Of a stretch of DNA of 64,000 nucleotides, positions 1 through 9,676 are shown in pieces; the stretch's first letter is position 1; each line of letters opens with the position of its first letter. The position numbers and the translations under genes are program-made. The notes under the pieces are model-generated. The model was not told the DNA's origin, ran no database searches, and saw nothing but the letters and a program-made list of their open reading frames with translations. Location of the stretch: assembly GCA_963829545.1 (NCBI GenBank), contig CAWHIX010000011.1:186001-250000 (forward strand). Reading direction: 5' to 3'. Source of the DNA: JAXGXJ01 sp963829545. GTDB lineage: Bacteria > Actinomycetota > Thermoleophilia > RBG-16-64-13.

Positions 1-1482
1 CAGGCGGGCGGGAAGCTCATCAAGGTGCGCCAGGTTGCGGACAAGGGCCACGCTCTCCTCAGGGGAGAGAGGCCTTAGGGCGATCTCGGTCAGGCGGTCG
101 GCATGTTCACCGTGAACGAGCTCGCGCAGCCCGGCGAGAGCGGTTTCCGTCTCCGGCCGGCTGACAAGACAGAAGAGGATAGGCACCTCGCCGGAAAGAG
201 GCAGGAGATGTTCAAGAAGCGTGGCGGTGGAGCCGTCCAGCCAGTGGACGTCTTCGAACACGACCACCGTGGGGCGCTTCTGAGCCAGACGGGCGAAATA
301 GAGACGGGTGGCACGGTAGATCTGGCGGCCCATAGCCTCACCGTCCAGGTATCTGACCTTGGGGGCGAGTTCCTCGGGAAGGGAGAGGCTAAGAAGGGTC
401 GCAAGATAAGGGAGGATCTCGATTCGCTCCTCGCCGAAGAGCGCTCCCACCCGGGCGGCCAGCTTGGCCCAACGCTCCCTCTCGGTGTCGTCGCTCTCGA
501 TACCGACGTCCTGCTGGATGATCTCAAGGAGCGGCCAGTAGCTGATGGTACGGCCGAAAGACAGGGCATGGCCCTCCAGCCAGGAGATCCTTTCTTGCTC
601 GGCTTCGGCGCGCGCCTCAGCGACAAGGCGGGATTTCCCCAGCCCGGCCTCGCCGGTAATGAGCAGCACACCGCCCTCCCCGCGCGACAAGCGCTCGAGG
701 GATCGCCGGAACAAGACCAGTTCCCCCTCCCGGCCAACCAGAGGGGAAGACAGGCCAAGGTCCAGACGGGCAGTCGTCGTCGCGGCCTGGGCCGAGAGGA
801 GACGGCGGACGGCTACCGGGTCGGCTCTCCCCTTAAGACTCAAAGTGTCTGCCAACTGGAACTCAAAGGCATGGGCGGTCTGACGATAGGTATCGGCTCC
901 CACCAGGATCTCCCCGGCCTTGGCCGCTCCCTTCAGACGGGCCGCCACGTTCACCGCGTCGCCCATGACCGAGTAGTCCTGGCGACTCCCGCCCCCCACG
1001 CCACCAGCGTACACAAGACCGGTGTTCACCCCGAAGTGCACCCCCAGGCTGACTCCGTGCTCCCGGTTGAAGTCCGAGAGGGTGTCGCGCATCTCCAGAG
1101 CAGCTCTAAGCGCCCGCTCCGGGTCGTTCTCGTGGGCTTGGGGAGCTCCGAAGAGCGCCATCACCTCGTCGCCGATGAACTTGTCGATAGTGCCGCTGTA
1201 GCGCTCGATGCAGGGGACCAACCGATCGAAGCAGGCGGTGATGAGGTCGCGCACGACCTCAGGGTCCATCTTCTCGGAGAGCGAGGTGAATCCTGAGATG
1301 TCAGCGAACAGCACGGTGACCGGGCGACGGTCGGCATCCTTAAGGACACCGCCGGGCCGCTCTACGTGCTGCGGGGCGGTGGGTAGGGCAGGGGGGGAGC
1401 CAGGGTCGACCAGCGGTGCGGCGCACCCTCCGCAGAACCGCATTCCCGCAGGATTCTCCGTTTCACACGACGGGCACTTCAC
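1..1482 (-). CDS. Zinc-ribbon / class III nucleotide cyclase / AAA ATPase protein (partial, runs off left edge)
   Basis: Reading from a GTG at 1482 (preceded by GGGGAGGT), the protein opens with a zinc ribbon (KCPSCE ... MRFCGGC, about residues 2-20). A class III adenylate/guanylate cyclase domain follows (about residues 50-220: VTVLFADISGFT, FIGDEVMALFGAP, YSVMGDAVNVAARL). Next comes an AAA/ATPase module with a Walker A (GEAGLGKSRL) and a Walker B-like VVVFEDVHWLD. The frame stays open to the window edge, so the C-terminus, often TPR-like in this family, is missing. Proteins with this order are common cytosolic signalling ATPases in Actinobacteria and Proteobacteria. Whether this one makes cAMP cannot be told. 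The long plus-strand frames across it are shadows. Confidence 0.85.
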   Translation of the reverse strand, partial: MKCPSCETENPAGMRFCGGCAAPLVDPGSPPALPTAPQHVERPGGVLKDADRRPVTVLFADISGFTSLSEKMDPEVVRDLITACFDRLVPCIERYSGTIDKFIGDEVMALFGAPQAHENDPERALRAALEMRDTLSDFNREHGVSLGVHFGVNTGLVYAGGVGGGSRQDYSVMGDAVNVAARLKGAAKAGEILVGADTYRQTAHAFEFQLADTLSLKGRADPVAVRRLLSAQAATTTARLDLGLSSPLVGREGELVLFRRSLERLSRGEGGVLLITGEAGLGKSRLVAEARAEAEQERISWLEGHALSFGRTISYWPLLEIIQQDVGIESDDTERERWAKLAARVGALFGEERIEILPYLATLLSLSLPEELAPKVRYLDGEAMGRQIYRATRLYFARLAQKRPTVVVFEDVHWLDGSTATLLEHLLPLSGEVPILFCLVSRPETETALAGLRELVHGEHADRLTEIALRPLSPEESVALVRNLAHLDELPARL

Positions 1483-1609
1483 AACCTGACCTCCCCGACC
1501 GCGTGGCGAACTCTGCAAGACTACAACGCAGGCGGGTGCGACGCCAAGTGTGCGAGAATGGCGGCATCTGGTGGCTCGGAGAAACGGACGGTTCGAAAGC
1601 GAGGGGTTG

Positions 1610-2395
1610 GTGACCCGGCTTGTTGTGCTAGGTTCCGGCGGCTGGATTCCCGAAGAAGGACGGATGACGACCTGCGTCGCGTACCGAGCGGGAGAGGTCC
1701 TTTTCGTGTTTGACGCCGGTTCGGGCCTCGCCCGTCTAGGCCGCGAACCCTTCAACCAACTTGTCCCCCCGGCGAACCACCCCATCCACCTCTTCCTCTC
1801 CCATCTCCACATCGACCACACCGTTGGCCTCACGTACTTGCCGGCCCTCTGGGAGAACCGCACCGTGATCCATCTTCCGCCGAAGAGCGTGCTCGGGGTC
1901 GAACCTAGCGCTCTCGACGCGCTGCTCGGGGGCCCCTTCTTTCCACTTGGCCTCGATGACATCCATCCCGACGTCAGCGTCGAGATTCTCGGCAGCGGCG
2001 TGACGGCCGTCATTGAGGGAGTGCCGGTCGGGACGCGAGCCCAGCAGCACCCGGGGGGCTCGGTGGGCTTCCGGGTCGGGGATGAATTCGCGTTCGTCAC
2101 CGATACAGGGTTCGATCCGGGCGCGAGGGACTGGGCTCGTGGAGTGAAGCTCCTCGTGCACGAAGCATGGGCGGCGAAAGAGGGTTCACCTGGGCACCGG
2201 CAGGTGGGACTTATCGGCCACAGCGCCGCAAGCGAAGCGGCTCGGCTGGCAGGTGAGGCCGGGGTGGGGGAGCTCGTTCTCTGCCATCTCCCGCCCTTCC
2301 GAGAACGGGCCGAATACGAGGCGATGCTACAGGAAGCGCGGGATGTCTTCCCCCGGACCGAACTGGCGTTCGACGGGTTAACGAGAGAGCTGTAG
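1610..2395 (+). CDS. MBL-fold metal-dependent hydrolase (ribonuclease Z-like)
   Basis: About 261 residues from a GTG at 1610 behind a GAGGGG ribosome site; the open frame extends upstream to 1550 but only this start places the first beta strand (TRLVVLGSGGW) at the N-terminus. The metal site motif HLHIDH (about residues 66-71) is typical of the metallo-beta-lactamase fold. A later histidine lies in VHEAW, a block seen in RNase Z / arylsulfatase-like members, and a final histidine in ELVLCHLPPF. It is predicted to be a soluble di-metal hydrolase; substrate unknown. It runs divergently from the cyclase gene to its left, leaving about 127 bases between the two starts, and is followed 27 bases later by a membrane protein gene. 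Confidence 0.8.
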   Translation: MTRLVVLGSGGWIPEEGRMTTCVAYRAGEVLFVFDAGSGLARLGREPFNQLVPPANHPIHLFLSHLHIDHTVGLTYLPALWENRTVIHLPPKSVLGVEPSALDALLGGPFFPLGLDDIHPDVSVEILGSGVTAVIEGVPVGTRAQQHPGGSVGFRVGDEFAFVTDTGFDPGARDWARGVKLLVHEAWAAKEGSPGHRQVGLIGHSAASEAARLAGEAGVGELVLCHLPPFRERAEYEAMLQEARDVFPRTELAFDGLTREL

Positions 2396-2422
2396 GAGGC
2401 GTCGGATAGTAAGGGGAGCGAA

Positions 2423-3151
2423 ATGAGGCCTAAAGATAATCTCCGCGTTTATCTATTTCTTATCGCGGCATGGCTAGTGCTTATTGTGCTCCAGTACATC
2501 GCTCATACCTATTATCCAGGCAACATACTGATGTTTGCCGTGGACAGCTTGGCACCAATTCCGGTGATCGTATTAGTGGTCGTATTCTTGATTGGCATGT
2601 TTCTGGACAACAGAGAACAGAGGTCAAGAAGAAAGCAGCTGATGTTCATAAAGAGCGATATGTTCCGCCTCGAGCTACGCGACTTGTACATCGCCAACTT
2701 CTCGGCTTTGAAGTCGCCCTCTATAGACTTCTCCACTATCCGGGCAGCAGACCTGAGCGAGCTAAAGCAGATGCGACAAGCGGCTGAGACGGTCGAGTAC
2801 AAGTCGCCAGAGGCGATGGAACCGGTTGTCATGGAGTATGTGAAGGCCCGAGATGCCTGGCGGAGCTTCATGGACATCGCCCGGGATAATGGATTCGATG
2901 CGGTTTTTCAGGATATGTTGCGCATTCTCCATTTTGTCGGCGACGTCAGAACCTTCAAGCAGCTCCATCCTGAGAAGCTGTTCATGCATGAGGCGACCAA
3001 AAGCAAGGTCTTGATGCAGCAGGTGATGACAATACTTGGGGACGGGGTGCGCAAGTTCCTCGAATATGCGATCGAACTGAAGGAAAAACAGCCACAGCTG
3101 TTCGAGCAGGTCATGACCGACTACGAGCTCTTGGCGAAGACCCGAAACTGA
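2423..3151 (+). CDS. Hypothetical two-helix membrane protein
   Basis: 242 residues with a good ribosome site (AAGGGGAGCGAA before ATG). Two hydrophobic segments lie at about residues 8-27 and 43-62, followed by a basic stretch (NREQRSRRKQ) and a long soluble, helical C-terminal part of about 175 residues, so it is probably a membrane-anchored cytoplasmic domain. No motif is recognised. Base composition is visibly more AT-rich than most of the window (for example ttatctatttcttatcgc), as it is in the membrane part of the cyclase gene to its right, which suggests shared acquisition. Function unknown. Confidence 0.65.
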   Translation: MRPKDNLRVYLFLIAAWLVLIVLQYIAHTYYPGNILMFAVDSLAPIPVIVLVVVFLIGMFLDNREQRSRRKQLMFIKSDMFRLELRDLYIANFSALKSPSIDFSTIRAADLSELKQMRQAAETVEYKSPEAMEPVVMEYVKARDAWRSFMDIARDNGFDAVFQDMLRILHFVGDVRTFKQLHPEKLFMHEATKSKVLMQQVMTILGDGVRKFLEYAIELKEKQPQLFEQVMTDYELLAKTRN

Positions 3152-3213
3152 GGGCTAAGTCTTCCGGCGAGCGGTGGCCTCGATGTTGCGCACGATCTGT
3201 ACGAGACCGCCTC

Positions 3214-4527
3214 TCATGTAGCTTCCTCTGCGACGGCGACTGGCTCGCAGAGGCGCACAGCCCCAACCTGGGGCCCGAGCAGGTAGTATGTTCTAAGGTC
3301 GCCCAAGCCTTCCACACGCACCTGGCCGCGCTCCTGGAAAGAAAACGCAGCCTTTAGAGCCTGGTAGGCGGCATCGGAGGCCTGAATGAAGCCAGGCTGG
3401 CAGCTGCTTTCGAGCCTGCTCGCCGTATTCACCGTGTCCCCCCACACATCGTACGTGAACTTCTTGTGACCGATTATCCCGGCCGAAACGGGTCCGGTGT
3501 GAATGCCAATTCGCATGCTGATACTTTCACCCTCCCGGGTTCGGTATAGGCGCAACGTGTCTCGCATATCCAGAGCGCAGCGGGCTACCGCCGCAGCATG
3601 GTCGTCGCACTGGACCGGCAGCCCGCCCGCAACTATGTAACAGTCGCCCATAGTCTTGATCTTCTCCAGGCAATACTTCTCAACCAGAAGGTCAAAAAGG
3701 CTGAACAAGTCATTCAACATCGAGGCAACCGCCGACGGGGGCTTGTCCAAGCAAAAGCTGGAGAAGTGAACAATATCGGCGTAGAGGATCGTCGCCTGTT
3801 GAAATGAGTCAGCAATCGTTGGCTCCCCCGCCTTCAGCCTATCAGCGATGGTAACGGGAAGAATGTTTAGCAGAAGCTCTTCTGATTTGGCCTTCTCTCG
3901 GTTTATGATGATATTGTTAATGAATTCGTTGCGAACATAGCGCTCAATTATGAACCCTCCAAGTACGCCGAGTAGATACATGGATATCAATACGAAGTTT
4001 TGATAGATAATGGTGGCGCGCATAGTCAGAGGGTCTGAGATAGCGATAATCTCAAATGGTACCAATAAAATTAAGGCTGTAATTAAGGCAGGCCAAACGC
4101 GTAGCCCAGAAAAGGTAAAAGCGAACATGACCAGAATAATAGTAACGGCCATAGAGTAGCTGTCTGGAAGTTCCGGAAGCAGTAACTGCAAAGCAAAATG
4201 ACATAAACCAGCTATAACAATACCGATGGCTATATATAGCTGCATACGCTTCTTGAAGAATCCAGCGTACGTCAATCCAAGCCATATGCCGAAGTATGGA
4301 ACTACAATACCTAATCGGATCACGGCAGAATATAGCGCCGATGCGGGACTGAGATATCGGTCCAATATGAAGAAGCCGCCGTAAAGCAGCAGGCCGAGGG
4401 CGATGCCGATGCGTGTTTGGAGCATGAACCTTTCAGAGTGATAATCTCTGAAACGGTTTTCGAGGGAGTTGTCGGCGAACTTGAGAACGACCGGGCGCAG
4501 TCGGTACTGGTCCGTCGAGGAGTTCAC
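3214..4527 (-). CDS. Membrane-bound class III adenylate/guanylate cyclase
   Basis: 437 residues from a GTG at 4527. The N-terminal half (about residues 35-205) holds roughly six hydrophobic helices without a recognisable sensor fold. A short helical linker (NREKAKSEELLLNILP), typical of the segment joining membrane domains to cyclases, follows. The catalytic domain spans about residues 235-420: ILYADIVHFSSFC carries the first metal Asp, KTMGDCYIVAGGLP the substrate-specifying region, RIGIHTGPVSAGIIG the second, and YDVWGDTVNTASRLES the adenine/transition-state block. The Lys in KIKTMGD fits an adenylate cyclase. Bases about 3880-4330, coding for the membrane part, are clearly AT-richer than the catalytic half. 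It is convergent with the preceding membrane protein gene, 62 bases apart. Confidence 0.88.
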   Translation of the reverse strand: MNSSTDQYRLRPVVLKFADNSLENRFRDYHSERFMLQTRIGIALGLLLYGGFFILDRYLSPASALYSAVIRLGIVVPYFGIWLGLTYAGFFKKRMQLYIAIGIVIAGLCHFALQLLLPELPDSYSMAVTIILVMFAFTFSGLRVWPALITALILLVPFEIIAISDPLTMRATIIYQNFVLISMYLLGVLGGFIIERYVRNEFINNIIINREKAKSEELLLNILPVTIADRLKAGEPTIADSFQQATILYADIVHFSSFCLDKPPSAVASMLNDLFSLFDLLVEKYCLEKIKTMGDCYIVAGGLPVQCDDHAAAVARCALDMRDTLRLYRTREGESISMRIGIHTGPVSAGIIGHKKFTYDVWGDTVNTASRLESSCQPGFIQASDAAYQALKAAFSFQERGQVRVEGLGDLRTYYLLGPQVGAVRLCEPVAVAEEAT

Positions 4528-4764
4528 GCGAGCCGATTGTGCCGTGTGGGATGAACAGGCATCCTCCCGTGTTGCGGGATCCGCCGCGACGAGCCCAGAA
4601 GGACGAGCTCTGCCATAGTTCCGCCTCGTTCCCCGTCGCTTGATCGCGCCGCGGGCCAGCCGGAGGTTCCCGCTGGTTGCTTATTGCAGAGTAGATGCTT
4701 CAAGGGACCAGCACAAGTGCACGGGCACTTCAGGGTTTCCCCGGTCCTGACCGTGTGTGGCATG
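4528..4764. other. Gap between cyclase and regulator genes
   Basis: 237 bases upstream of the cyclase start and downstream of the regulator stop, both on the minus strand. A short minus frame (4524-4763) crosses it but has no family resemblance and ends in low-complexity peptide, so it is not called. A small stem TCCCG-TGTTG-CGGGA sits at 4565-4579. I see no convincing promoter. Confidence 0.4.
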
Positions 4765-5709
4765 CTAGTTCTTCAGTAGTGAGGGCGGCGGCGGGAGCTC
4801 TGACGCGAGCTTCTTCACCAAACCCCGGTATCCATCCAGACGGGAGTCGATATCGATCTCGCCGTTTCGTGCGGCCTGGATAGCTAGGAATATCCACAGA
4901 TGGGTGAGCAGGACGTCCTCGAGACGATACTTGGAGTCCGCCAGCATCCGGAGCATGGTCTGCTCGTAGGCGGCGAAAAGGCTATGCGCGACGAGTTCGT
5001 CGGGGACACTGGGCGGTGCTGCTCTTTGGCTCGGTTACGCCGGCCACATCCCTTTCGATATGCGCGATGATCTGGTTGAACGCACCGTAAATAGCCCTGT
5101 GAGCCTCCCCATCCTCCTCGAACTCCTCCACCCGGGTCAGGGCGATCGCGGTCGAACCGAGACGGAACACGTGTGAGTGCCCAAGACAAGCCAGAGCAGG
5201 CGCTCGGCCGGGTCCGCCGTCGAGGCCTCTTTGGAGTCGACATAACTCGAGGCCCCAATCCATGAGAGCGCGCTGACGCATTCCGCGAGAAGGGCGCGCT
5301 TGCTGGAAAATGGCTGTAGAAGACCGCCGTGGTGATGCCGAGCTTGCGGACGATGGACGTCACATGTGTCGTCCTTGTATGCCTTTGCAACGAGTTCCTG
5401 GGCGGCCAGAGCCAGGATGCTCTCGTGCACCCGCTGGTGCTCCTGGGCGGCCAGGTCCACGCCGCCTTCGCTCGGCTTTCGTCGACCGTCAGCTGTAGCT
5501 GCTGTCTCGATCTCCGCCAATGCGAACCCGGCCTGCTTTGAGCTCCACGATCTCACGGAGGACTCGAGGTGGTCCTTGGTGTAGAGAGACCGGCTACGGG
5601 CGGTCTTCTGGGGGCGAGGGAGCAGGCCGATGCTGAGGTAGAAGTGGATCGTGGTCCGCGGAACCCCGCTCGATTCCTCGAGATCTCCGATGGTCAGTAC
5701 CGGGATCAA
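4765..5709 (-). CDS. MerR-TetR fusion transcriptional regulator (frame broken by several indels)
   Basis: From a TTG at 5709 behind AGAAGGAG, the first 75 residues form a MerR-type winged helix (LTIGDLEESSGV, RTTIHFYLSIGLLP, LYTKDHLE). A TetR helix-turn-helix follows at about residues 95-140 (ILALAAQELVAK, then VRKLGITTAVFYSHFPSKRALL after frame correction). The C-terminal part is a TetR-like ligand domain ending in LPPPPSLLKN. At least four indels are needed to read it through. Two pairs compensate each other: one near 5550 restores LREIVELKQAGF, the other near 5310-5380 restores the TetR recognition helix. That favours sequence error over decay. It lies just downstream of the molybdoenzyme genes on the same strand and is a candidate regulator of them. 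Confidence 0.7.
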
Positions 5710-6590
5710 ACTCGACTCCTTCTATCCCGCTGCGCCGCGTGCCGACCCATTAAGCTTAGTCCTAGGCAGCGCGTCACGACCAAAGCGATGTCTCCCAGGT
5801 TGACATCCGTCTTCCGCGTGCTATCTCCGGAATACGCTTGGTCGGGAATCCTGCGGCCGCTATCTCGAGCGAGTAGCGTCCCAGCGTCCGAGGCCCTCGA
5901 ACCAGAAGTCCCCAAAGCCATCGGTGATCTCGCTGCGGGTGCTTCCCGTTACCGGTCAGGGTGCAGGTGGCGCCGTTCACCACCTCCTTTTTGACCGGGT
6001 CGTAGACCGTCCCCGCGATGAACTTCTTGGGGATGTTCAGGTAGTAGACTCGAGGCTTCTCTTCGTCCGGGATGTAGGAACTCGGCCGTCGGCGACATGA
6101 ACCTTCGCCTCATCCTCTCCATGAACTTCAGAGAGCCAGGGTGGGACAGGCATCCACGCAGCGGGGCTCGGTCCACTCACCGCTGTCCAGGAGATGGGCG
6201 CAGCCGGTGCACTTCTGCGCGATGTTAAGGTTCTCGTTCATGTAGATGGCTTTGCTCGGGCAGCGTCCAGGCAGCTCTTGCAGCCCGTGCACTTCTCCGG
6301 GTCGATGATCACGAGACCGTCGTCGCGCTTGTAGATCGCTCCCTCGACTTTGCAGGCGGCCATGCAGGCCGCCTCGTCACAGTGGTTGCAGAGGCGTGGG
6401 GACGTAGTGCATCTTCACCTTGGGCACGGTGCCACGCACGTACTCATGGAGCTGGAGCCAGAACTGACCGGTATCGGGTTGCGGCTTGGCATACGGCGTC
6501 CAGTCGTTGCCGCAGTGCTCGTCTTTGCAGGCGAGCTGGCAGCAGTAGCAGCCGTTGCAGCGGCGGTGTCGAAGACGAAACCTTGCTCAT
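5706..6590 (-). CDS. Iron-sulfur (beta) subunit of transhydroxylase-type molybdoenzyme (frame broken)
   Basis: Begins at ATG 6590 behind AAGGAG; the ATGA overlaps the expected stop of the alpha subunit. After frame correction the protein reads CNGCYCCQLACKDEH-C-NDW, then HCDEAACMAAC, then KCTGCKSCLDACP and KCTGCAHLLD ... RCVDACP. This is the four-cluster ferredoxin layout of the DMSO-reductase-family electron-transfer subunit. Beyond the clusters is a beta-sandwich tail (VYYLNIPKKFIAGTVYD, then a GFGDFWFEGL block). From memory, such a transthyretin-like tail marks the beta subunit of Pelobacter pyrogallol transhydroxylase. That enzyme keeps only three clusters, whereas here the cysteines for a fourth are present. 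Several single-base indels break the frame. The exact 3' end is uncertain and lies within 5706-5750, next to the regulator start. Confidence 0.72.
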
Positions 6591-9305
6591 CGGGCTCTCT
6601 CCTTCCTCTATGACCCAGGCCTCGAAGCGCAGACCCGCGGCCGGGTCGTACTTCCGCGCAAAGGCCTCGGGATACTTCTCCCGCCACTCCTCCATCTCGG
6701 CCATGGTCACCTTTGGACGTCCACCAGGAAGCTGCTCGTGGCCATGCCCCAGCAGTTCTGGGAGATGCCGTTGACGGGCGAGATCAGGTTGTTCGCCCCG
6801 CCGCGGTCGAAGAAACTGTCCGGAGCCGACGTTGATGAGGTCGGCGCGGGCGCCGTGGTCCATGGAGAGAGCTCCGGGCATGATCCTTTCCCAGACAGGC
6901 GGCGCCCAGGACGGTCCCCCGCTCGTTGAACAGCTTGACGATGTCGCCGTCTTTGATGCCCCGGGCTGCGGCGTCCTGGGGTTGATCCAGATGGGCTCGT
7001 AGAGGTAGCCGTCCCAGCCCTTGATCTTGCAGGTCTTGATCTCCCGCTGCCAGCTGATGTCGTCGTTCTGGGCGTGGGTGCGCCAGCGGCCGTGGTTGCT
7101 CATAAGTAGGAGCGGGTACTCCTTGGCCCGCTCGCCGCCGATCCGCTCGTCGTGAAACGCGCTGTTTTCCACCCACTTGGGTAGCGGGCCTCGCTCCTTG
7201 TCGTCGGGGTAGTGGTCGGCCAGCCGCTGGGAGTAGAACTCGAGCTTGCCGCTGGGCGTCTGCGAGCGGGTGCTTCTCCGGGTCTTCGTAGAACTCGCGG
7301 AGACCAGCCGGCACCTTCTCCCACTCGGGATCCGACGGGCACGATGTAGTACTGCTTGTCCTGGAAGTCCTCCCAGCTGATGACATGGTGGAGTTCCATG
7401 TTGTGGAAGCCAGCTCGATCTTCTCCTTGGAGCGTCATCCCCGCAGGTGAACTCTTCGTAGAGACCCAGCTTCTTGGCCACCTCGCCCACGGCCTGGATA
7501 GTCGCTCAGCGATTCGCCGAGGGGCTCGATGGCTTGGTACTCCATCAGGGCGCCGTGCACGGACCTGCCGCCGGCGGACATCCTGCCGATGTCCTCCTCT
7601 TCCAGCTTGGTGTTGATGGGCAGGATGATGTCGGCCAGGATGGCGTCGTTCTCCAGCCAGAGGTGCTGCACCACGATGGTCTCGATCTTGGGGCTGCGGA
7701 AGGCTTCCACCGTCAGGAAGCCGTCGTTCCAGCAGGTGGTGCGGCAGGGGTTGTCCATCCAGATCATGTGGATCTCGGTGCCGCCCTCTTCCTTCGGGAT
7801 GGGGTATTCGTACCGCTTGAACTGGTCTTCGAGATGCATGAACTGCTGGGTGCTACCCGGAGCTCCAGCACGACCCCTCGAGGATGGCCTGGGCGAGCTG
7901 CGTCTTGGGGATGACCTGCTTGGACGAGACCTGGAGCTGCTTCTGGCCGGGGAAGACGTTCCGGGTCCATTGGGGGCCTCGCCCTCCTTGCGGCCCTTTT
8001 CGATGGGGCCGTCCTGCATCATGCGCATGTCGGGAAGGGTCTTCACGGGGCGGGGCGTATCGTTCATCCAGTGGTCGTCCCCGCCCATCTTGTAGTACTG
8101 ATGGCGGCCCGGCTTGCCCAGGCCCTGCATGCCGAGCAGGCAGGCCTCGAGACGCGCAGGCTCGTGCGAGTAAGGACCGCGCACGTACGAGCCGCCGTAG
8201 AAGTGCATGACCGTCGTCGGTTGGTTCGCCCATTCCCTGGCGAGAGCTTTGATCGTCCACTCGGGGATGTTCGTCTTAGCCGATGCCCACTCGGGCGTCT
8301 TGGGGATCCCGTCTTCTCGCCCCAGCACATAGTCCTCGAACTTGTCGAAGCCCACGACGTGGGTGGCCACGTAGTCCTGGTCGTAGGTGCCCTCGGTCAT
8401 CCACGTGTACGCGATGGCCAGATGCATGGCCGCGTCGGTATTGGGGAGGATAGGGATCCACTTGCTCGCGTGGACGGCGCCCGAGTAGTTAAGGTCGGGA
8501 GAGACAAAGACCTGTTTCTTGCCCAGCTCCTGCCAGTAGATAGAGCACGTTCTGGGGAACTGGCCGGCGAATCCCCAAGGCGTGGTCTCGAGATCGGCGC
8601 CGATGTGGAGGATCATGTCGGTGTTCTGGGTGACGTCGTTCATCATGTTGTCGGCGGGAAGGCAAGTCCGTTCTCTCCGTTACCCCAGACGTGCTTCGTG
8701 CCCCAGAACCAGCCTTCCCAGCTGTCCGCGTTGCGGATGGCCTGGGTGAATCCGCCGGTCAGCTCCAGCAGGTCCCAGGACGGCGTGAGCGCCATGAACG
8801 GTCTTCGTCTCCCCGTGGCCGTCGCCATGGGCGAGGACTCCGAGCGGGCCGTACTCCTTGTGGATGCGCTTGATCTCGTCGGCGATGAGGTGGTAGCCTC
8901 GTCCCAGCTGATCCGCACGTACTTGCTCTTGCCACGGTTCTGGGTGTTGCGCCCGCCGGTCCCGGTGAGCCCGTGCGCCGTTGGGGTCCCAGTCCACGCG
9001 CTTAAGCGGGTAAGTGATGCGGTTCGGGGAGTAGACCCGCTTCTTGTACGCGATCTGGTAGGGGGCGAGGAGACCTTTCAGCGGCGTCTTGTACTTCACG
9101 CCGTCCTTGTTCAGCTCGTACTGACCCAGCTCCTCTTCGGTGTATCTCTCGGTGTGGTGGTGGGGCCGGATGCGGACGATCTTGCCGTCCTTCACATCAA
9201 CCGACGCCATTCGCCACCCTGTGCGAACGAGCACTGGGCGAGGGTCTTCAGTACCGTCTTGTCTTTGATCCGTACCCCGCCATTGCGTTTCTCCACGGCC
9301 CCCAT
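6588..9305 (-). CDS. Molybdopterin (alpha) subunit, pyrogallol transhydroxylase / resorcinol hydroxylase type (frame broken)
   Basis: Starts at ATG 9305 behind GGAGGG. Pieces in different minus frames join into one bis-MGD oxidoreductase of about 900 residues: VKDGKIVRIRP near the N-terminus, ITYPLKRVDWDPNG, RISWDEAT, NADSWEGWFWGTKHVWG, a central block (8646 to about 8000) with MILHIGADLETTPWGFAG and IAYTWMTEGTYDQDYV, and a C-terminal cofactor domain with VENSAFHDER and LLLMSNHGRWRTHAQ. There is no N-terminal Fe-S Cys motif, as in transhydroxylase. By memory of Pelobacter BthL, the D of DSWEGW matches catalytic Asp174, and a His 30 residues upstream (GDGHGETK) matches His144. Substrate is unproven; it could be pyrogallol, resorcinol, a catechol or another phenol. 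At least six indels. Confidence 0.78.
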
Positions 9306-9386
9306 AGAGGCCCTCCTCTCGAGACGTTGCCCCCAAACTCCAACGTTGCCGGCGAGGAATCTCCTTCAACGCTCGGCCTCTCCCTG

Positions 9387-9415
9387 ACACTAGTCACTTT
9401 AAAGGAAGATTTCAA
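9387..9415 (-). promoter_or_regulatory. Candidate promoter of the transhydroxylase operon
   Basis: On the minus strand, TTGAAA (9410-9415) and TAGTGT (9387-9392) are separated by exactly 17 bases. The -10 fits the TAnnnT form and lies about 82 bases before the alpha-subunit start, in a visibly AT-richer patch of the divergent spacer. Confidence 0.5.
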
Positions 9416-9676
9416 GTCCCTAAGTTAAAATGTCAAGAGGGATCAGCTTCATGTGCCGCGTGTAGCTTGGTTCCACGTGTCGTCGCGGTCACGCTTGGGA
9501 GGTGCGGGCGCGCTCCAAATGCGGCTGGAAGCCTGCCGGCTCACACTCCAACTCCGCCTGGTGGGGTGAACCCGACTGTTGAAGGAGAAGAGCGACGTGC
9601 GCGGCCGGAGGTTTCCACGCGCAATGCTGCTGGGAACAAGAACCTAAAGCAGGCTATCCGCCGAGAAGGAGGTCCC

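Noticed and set aside
103..1296. 397-codon plus-strand frame
   Set aside because: It is the antisense shadow of the cyclase/AAA gene, whose minus-strand translation carries clear family motifs.
4524..4763. 79-codon minus ORF upstream of the cyclase
   Set aside because: No ribosome site, no family likeness, and poor codon pattern.
5706..9305. Programmed frameshifting or selenocysteine recoding to explain broken frames
   Set aside because: Breaks occur in many unrelated genes, often in homopolymers, and some compensate each other; no SECIS-like or slippery site plus pseudoknot pattern was seen.
8071..9387. 438-codon plus-strand frame across the molybdoenzyme
   Set aside because: The minus strand in the same region encodes transhydroxylase motifs in overlapping frames; the plus product has no resemblance to anything and is Val/Arg/Leu-rich.
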